DNA of 46,168 nt from Gemmatimonas phototrophica (GTDB lineage Bacteria; Gemmatimonadota; Gemmatimonadetes; Gemmatimonadales; Gemmatimonadaceae). The notes beneath the pieces are model-generated. The model did no database searches and had not been told where the DNA came from. It saw only the letters and a list, made by a program, of their open reading frames with translations. Every line of letters begins with the position of its first letter. Positions within the stretch are counted from its first letter, which is position 1. Shown here in pieces: positions 42,513 to 46,168 of the stretch. The stretch is from contig CAMBNV010000011.1 of assembly GCA_945869195.1 (NCBI GenBank), positions 1 through 46,168 of the forward strand, given 5' to 3'. A program made the position numbers and the translations under genes.

Positions 42513-43967
42513 ATGCCTCTCGCTTCGTCGCGCCGCCTCGCCGCCTGCCTCCTGCTACTCGGGCCCTCCCTCGCCAACGCGCAGGCGTCCCACGGCTACC
42601 AGAGTGACTTCTCCAAGGAGGAGTTTGCCACTCGGCGCGCCCGGGTCTACGACGCGGTCGGCACGGCAGGGATCGCCGTTGTGCTCGGGAGCAGCGGCGT
42701 GCCCGGCTTCAGCCTGATCCGGCAATCGAACGACTTCTACTACCTGAGCGGCGTGGAGTCGGCACACGCCTACCTGTTGCTCAACGGGCGCACCCGTCGG
42801 TCCACCCTTTATCTGCCGAACCGCGACGACGCGCGCGAGCGCTCGGAGGGGAAGATCCTTTCGGTGGAGGACAGCCTGCTCCTCATCCAGCTGACCGGGA
42901 TTGATCGCGTGCGCAGCCTGGATGGGCTGGCGCGGGACCTCGTCGGCGCCGACCTGCTGCGCCCACCCGCCATGGCGCTCTTCACGCCGCTCGCCCCGAT
43001 GGAGACCGGCAACGACAGCCGCGACGAGCTGCTCGCCGGCCGCGCCCGTATTGCCAGCGACCCGTGGGATGGCCGACCGTCGCGGGAATCACAGTTCGTC
43101 GGGCTCGTGAAGGAACGCTTCCCTCAGTTCGAGGTCCGGGATTTGTCGCCGATGCTCGACCTGATGCGGACCATCAAGAGTCCCGCGGAGATCGCGCTCA
43201 TCCGTCGCGCCACGCAGTTGGCGGGGTTGGGGATCATGGAGGCGATGCGCTCCACGAGCCCGGGCGTCTTCGAGTACCAGCTCGATGCCGCGGCCAAGTA
43301 CGTCTACTACCTGAACGGCGCCCGCGGTGACGGCTACGCCTCGATCATCGCGGGCGGGACGAACGCCTTCATGGGGCACTATTTCAAGAAGACCGACGCG
43401 CTGCGCAACGGCGACCTTGTGCTGATGGATTACGCTCCCGACTACCGCTACTACACGAGCGACGTCACGCGCATCTGGCCCGTGAACGGGAAGTTCACAG
43501 CGGCACAGGCAGCACTCTACGAGTACATCATCGCCTATCGCGATGCACTCTTCCGCCATGTGAAACCGGGGGTCACCGCCGATCAGGTGCTCGACGGCGC
43601 CGCCGCGGATATGCGACAGTACCTCGTGGGGAAGACGTTCGCCTCGCCTGCGCATCTCAAGGCGGTGCAGGAGGGCGTGACCTTCCGCGGCCACTTCCAG
43701 CACCCGGTGGGGATGGCGGTGCACGACGTGGGGCGCATCCGCGGCGTGGAGCTCCAGCCGGGGATGGTGTTCACGATCGATCCGATGATCTGGATCCCTG
43801 AAGAGCGGCTCTACATCAGGATCGAGGATGTCGCCCTTGTGACGGCCGACGGGGTCGAGAACCTCAGCGGCTTCGTCTCCACCAGCATCGCGGAGGTGCA
43901 ACGGACCATCGCGGAGCCGGGGCTGGTGCAAATGCACACTCCCGTCCCGCCGCCAGCGCGTCGTTGA
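42513..43967 (+). CDS. Secreted M24 peptidase (aminopeptidase P type)
   Basis: 484 residues with signal peptide (A-N-A-Q). N-terminal creatinase-like domain to about 170, then the pita-bread fold: metal ligands Asp in V-L-M-D-Y, Asp in Y-T-S-D-V-T-R, His in H-P-V-G-M-A-V-H-D and Glu in R-I-E-D-V. The fourth position, normally Glu (F-T-I-E-P-G), is Asp (F-T-I-D-P-M). Would remove N-terminal residues next to proline. The stop overlaps the start region of the M1 gene, so the two peptidases are probably cotranscribed. Confidence 0.92.
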   Translation: MPLASSRRLAACLLLLGPSLANAQASHGYQSDFSKEEFATRRARVYDAVGTAGIAVVLGSSGVPGFSLIRQSNDFYYLSGVESAHAYLLLNGRTRRSTLYLPNRDDARERSEGKILSVEDSLLLIQLTGIDRVRSLDGLARDLVGADLLRPPAMALFTPLAPMETGNDSRDELLAGRARIASDPWDGRPSRESQFVGLVKERFPQFEVRDLSPMLDLMRTIKSPAEIALIRRATQLAGLGIMEAMRSTSPGVFEYQLDAAAKYVYYLNGARGDGYASIIAGGTNAFMGHYFKKTDALRNGDLVLMDYAPDYRYYTSDVTRIWPVNGKFTAAQAALYEYIIAYRDALFRHVKPGVTADQVLDGAAADMRQYLVGKTFASPAHLKAVQEGVTFRGHFQHPVGMAVHDVGRIRGVELQPGMVFTIDPMIWIPEERLYIRIEDVALVTADGVENLSGFVSTSIAEVQRTIAEPGLVQMHTPVPPPARR

Positions 43968-43969
43968 TC

Positions 43970-45619
43970 ATGTTGGCCGGAGTCCACGTGTTCCATTCGT
44001 TGAACATCCTGCTCGTTGCCGCCGCGACCATCACCTCGGGTGCGGTCGACACATATCCGCGCCAGCCGATCGACATCGAGCACTACCGCTTCGCGATCAC
44101 GCTCGCGGACAGCACCGATCGCATCGAAGGCGAGGCCACCATACGCCTGCGCCTGCTGAAGGCAGAGGTCCGCACCGTGGCGCTCGACCTTGCCGACGCG
44201 TCACCCGTTCGGCAAGGGCGCGGCATGCGCGTGAGCAGCGTCACGAGCCGCGGCGCGGCGGTCGTCTTCGCGCACCGGGACGATCGACTCACCATTACGC
44301 TCGCGGGAGCGTCCACGGAGGGCGAGGTCATCGAGATCGTTGTGCGCTACGGTGGCATCGCCGCCGACGGCCTTCGCATCACGCAGACCAAGTACGGCGA
44401 CCGCACCTTCTTTTCGGATGACTGGCCCGACAAGGCGCGACAGTGGCTCCCCACGATCGATCACATCGCCGACAAGGCGACGATGGAGATGTCAGTGGTC
44501 GCGCCGGCGCATTATCAGGTCATCTCCAACGGCCTGCGCATCGAGACGACGGACCTCCCGGGTAACACCCGGCGCACGGTGTACCGCGAGTCGGTGCCAG
44601 TCTCGCCCTGGCTCTACACCCTTGGCGTTGCGCGTTTCGCGGTGCAGGAGGTGGGCGAGTACGACGGCAAGCCTATCCAGACCTGGGTCATCGCCCAGGA
44701 CCGGGACGCGGGATTCCACGACTTCGCCGTGCCCACCCGCGACGTGCTGGCGTTCTACAGTGAGCGCGTGGGCCCCTTCTCGTACGAGAAACTCGCCAAC
44801 GTGCAGTCGAACATCGGCGGTGGCGGGATGGAGGCGGCCTCGGCGCCGATGTACGGCCCGGCCAGTGTGACCGGTACCCGCACCGTGCGCTGGCGCAACG
44901 TCGTCATCCACGAGATCGCGCATCAATGGTGGGGGAACGCCGTCACGGAGAGTGACTGGAACGATGTCTGGCTCAGCGAGGGGTTCGCGACCTACTTCAC
45001 GCTACTGTTCATCGAGCACGCGTACGGCCGCGACGAGTTTTCGCAGGGCCTCCGCGACTCGCGCCGCACGGTGCTCGACTTCTACGCCAGGCGGCCGGAC
45101 TACCGGGTGGTGCACGAGAATCTCTCGGACATGACGCAGGTGACCACGGGCATGACGTACCAGAAAGGGAGCTGGGTGCTCCACATGCTGCGCCAGCGCC
45201 TGGGGGACGATCGCTTCTGGGCGGGGATCCGCGAGTACTACGCGCGGTACAAGGATGCGACCGCGTCCACGACCGACTTCCGTCTGGTGATGGAGCGCGT
45301 GTCGGGCACCGACCTGAGGGCCTTCTTCCAGCAGTGGCTCTATCGCGGTGGCGTGCCGCGCGTGGAGGGCACTTGGCGATGGGATTCCGCGGCCAAGCAG
45401 GTGGTGGTGGAGCTCGCGCAGACGCAGGTCGGCGAGCCGTTCCAGCTGCCGGTGGAGATCGGGATCACGGACGCAGCCGGCAAAGTGCGCGTGGAGCGGG
45501 GCGAGCTTGTGGCGCGGTCAGCGCGCTACACCTTCGCCGCGGAGCAGGAGCCGGCGGGGGTGAGCCTCGATCCGCAGGTGCGGTTGCTCATCGACGCGCA
45601 GATTGTGCGTCGGCCCTGA
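43970..45619 (+). CDS. Secreted M1-family zinc aminopeptidase
   Basis: 549 residues. Signal-like N-terminus, an N-terminal saddle domain, then zinc motif H-E-I-A-H-Q-W-W-G-N with the third ligand Glu in W-L-S-E-G-F-A-T-Y-F. The exopeptidase motif (G-A-M-E-N in the family) reads G-G-G-M-E-A-A-S, keeping the Glu that binds the N-terminus. Starts at ATG 43970; a TTG two codons upstream overlaps the M24 stop (TTGA) and could be used. With M24 it forms a peptide-degrading pair. Confidence 0.92.
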   Translation: MLAGVHVFHSLNILLVAAATITSGAVDTYPRQPIDIEHYRFAITLADSTDRIEGEATIRLRLLKAEVRTVALDLADASPVRQGRGMRVSSVTSRGAAVVFAHRDDRLTITLAGASTEGEVIEIVVRYGGIAADGLRITQTKYGDRTFFSDDWPDKARQWLPTIDHIADKATMEMSVVAPAHYQVISNGLRIETTDLPGNTRRTVYRESVPVSPWLYTLGVARFAVQEVGEYDGKPIQTWVIAQDRDAGFHDFAVPTRDVLAFYSERVGPFSYEKLANVQSNIGGGGMEAASAPMYGPASVTGTRTVRWRNVVIHEIAHQWWGNAVTESDWNDVWLSEGFATYFTLLFIEHAYGRDEFSQGLRDSRRTVLDFYARRPDYRVVHENLSDMTQVTTGMTYQKGSWVLHMLRQRLGDDRFWAGIREYYARYKDATASTTDFRLVMERVSGTDLRAFFQQWLYRGGVPRVEGTWRWDSAAKQVVVELAQTQVGEPFQLPVEIGITDAAGKVRVERGELVARSARYTFAAEQEPAGVSLDPQVRLLIDAQIVRRP

Positions 45620-45651
45620 GGCGGCGCCGACCGGGCGGCCCGCGACCGACC

Positions 45652-45671
45652 CCGATCGAAATTCCTATCCC
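45652..45671 (+). repeat. Dispersed element, degenerate core (copy D)
   Basis: CCGATCGAAATTCCTATCCC, a diverged copy of the element core, preceded by the same GACC block seen in copies B and C. Lies between the convergent M1 and FAD oxidoreductase genes. Confidence 0.5.
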
Positions 45672-45709
45672 GCACACCGGCGCCATCGTGCCTTGCTCAG
45701 CCCACTGGC

Positions 45710-46168
45710 TCAGCGCGCGAGCCGCACCATGTGGTCGAAGTCGCCGTCGGTGGCTTCGCCCAGCGCCCGTTTCGCGATGTAATTGCCGATCACGGGCCCG
45801 TGCTTGAAGCCGTGGCCGGAGCCGCCGCCGGCGATCATCACGTTGGCCATCTCGGGGTGCCGGTCGATGATGAAATGCTCGTCGGCGGTGTTTTCGAGCT
45901 GGCAGACGCGCGATTCGGTGATCGGTTGCCCGGCGAGCGAGGGAAAGCGCTGGGCGAGGTAGGCACGGGCGCGGCGGACTTCGGTGGCGCTGATGATCCG
46001 CTCGTCGACATCGGGGTCGAAGCTGTTGGTGCCCGTGGTGGGGCACACCTTGAAGCCGCGGCCATCGATGCTGGCGAAGCCGTAGTAGCGCTCTTCCGAG
46101 TAGTTGGGAAAGTTCGGGAAGGCGAGGCGCTGATCGCCGGACGGGAGCCCGAAGTACAGCACATCGCG
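45710..46168 (-). CDS. FAD-dependent sarcosine-oxidase-like protein, partial
   Basis: C-terminal 150 or so residues; the gene runs off the window edge. T-T-G-T-N-S-F-D-P-D-V-D-E, then V-C-Q-L-E-N-T-A-D-E-H-F-I-I-D-R-H and G-G-G-S-G-H-G-F-K-H-G-P-V-I-G match the C-terminal FAD-binding region of the sarcosine oxidase/N-methyltryptophan oxidase group. The invariant C of S-R-V-C fits the covalent FAD cysteine of this family. Likely oxidises an N-methylated amine. Confidence 0.88.
   Translation of the reverse strand, partial: RDVLYFGLPSGDQRLAFPNFPNYSEERYYGFASIDGRGFKVCPTTGTNSFDPDVDERIISATEVRRARAYLAQRFPSLAGQPITESRVCQLENTADEHFIIDRHPEMANVMIAGGGSGHGFKHGPVIGNYIAKRALGEATDGDFDHMVRLAR

Noticed and set aside
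23997-45671. Integron cassette sites (attC)
   Set aside because: The element lacks the RYYYAAC/GTTRRRY pair, no integrase is present and genes run in both directions.
1-46168. tRNA or rRNA genes
   Set aside because: No cloverleaf-like sequence or rRNA stretch was recognised by eye on either strand; a weak tRNA could still be missed without a search.

Overview
The window is high-GC bacterial DNA. The first ~24 kb reads as one coherent chromosome segment, most likely Gemmatimonadota. That is an inference from the many secreted proteins with A-Q signal cleavage sites, the abundance of periplasmic metallopeptidases (M14, M24, M1, S51-like) and overall gene style; no rRNA or marker gene is present to prove it.

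Layout, 0-15.4 kb: a secreted M14 carboxypeptidase, an MFS transporter, a small membrane protein, the proton-translocating transhydrogenase pntA-pntB, a remnant of a cyclic amidohydrolase, a UshA-type nucleotidase, then a likely 3-hydroxyproline module. This module has an enolase-superfamily dehydratase translationally coupled to a TauE/SafE permease, with a divergent ornithine-cyclodeaminase-family reductase. An outer-membrane protein and an orphan ABC-type binding lipoprotein follow.

15.4-24.0 kb is the most interesting part: a divergent cluster around a MerR regulator with a B12-binding photosensor domain (CarH/LitR type, with the W-x9-EH and E-x-H-x-x-G signatures). Leftward the regulator is coupled to an SRPBCC protein and a DUF2177 membrane protein. 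Rightward lie fasciclin, a thioredoxin-fold-like protein, a fatty acid desaturase, a COG2907 flavoprotein, DUF1365, a cyclopropane-fatty-acid-synthase-type methylase, DUF2062, DUF1295 and a broken SDR gene. Most neighbours overlap by ATGA/GTGA. Both start regions share a 140-bp gap with two divergent sigma-70-type promoters whose -35 boxes sit in a set of four TGTC half-sites spaced 11 bp apart within each pair. I read it as a light- and B12-controlled membrane-lipid remodelling or photo-oxidative stress regulon.

24.0-46.2 kb is a mosaic. Intact genes include an amidohydrolase, a cyanophycinase-like peptidase, a pseudo-nucleotidase fused to a beta-barrel, a glycolipid-type GT4/phosphodiesterase/PAP2 group, a GH10 xylanase lipoprotein, a methyltransferase, a proteorhodopsin with a second CFA-like methylase, an Omp85-type barrel, M24 and M1 peptidases and a partial FAD oxidoreductase. 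Between them are truncated genes (SDR, glycosyltransferase, VOC protein), two halves of one PD-(D/E)XK nuclease gene in permuted order, and an AT-rich island. A short dispersed element (core CCGATTGAAACTCCTATCGG; the two long copies also have a GC-rich hairpin) lies at four of the seams. The mosaic may be a real insertion hotspot or partly an assembly chimera joined at repeats; the sequence alone cannot decide.
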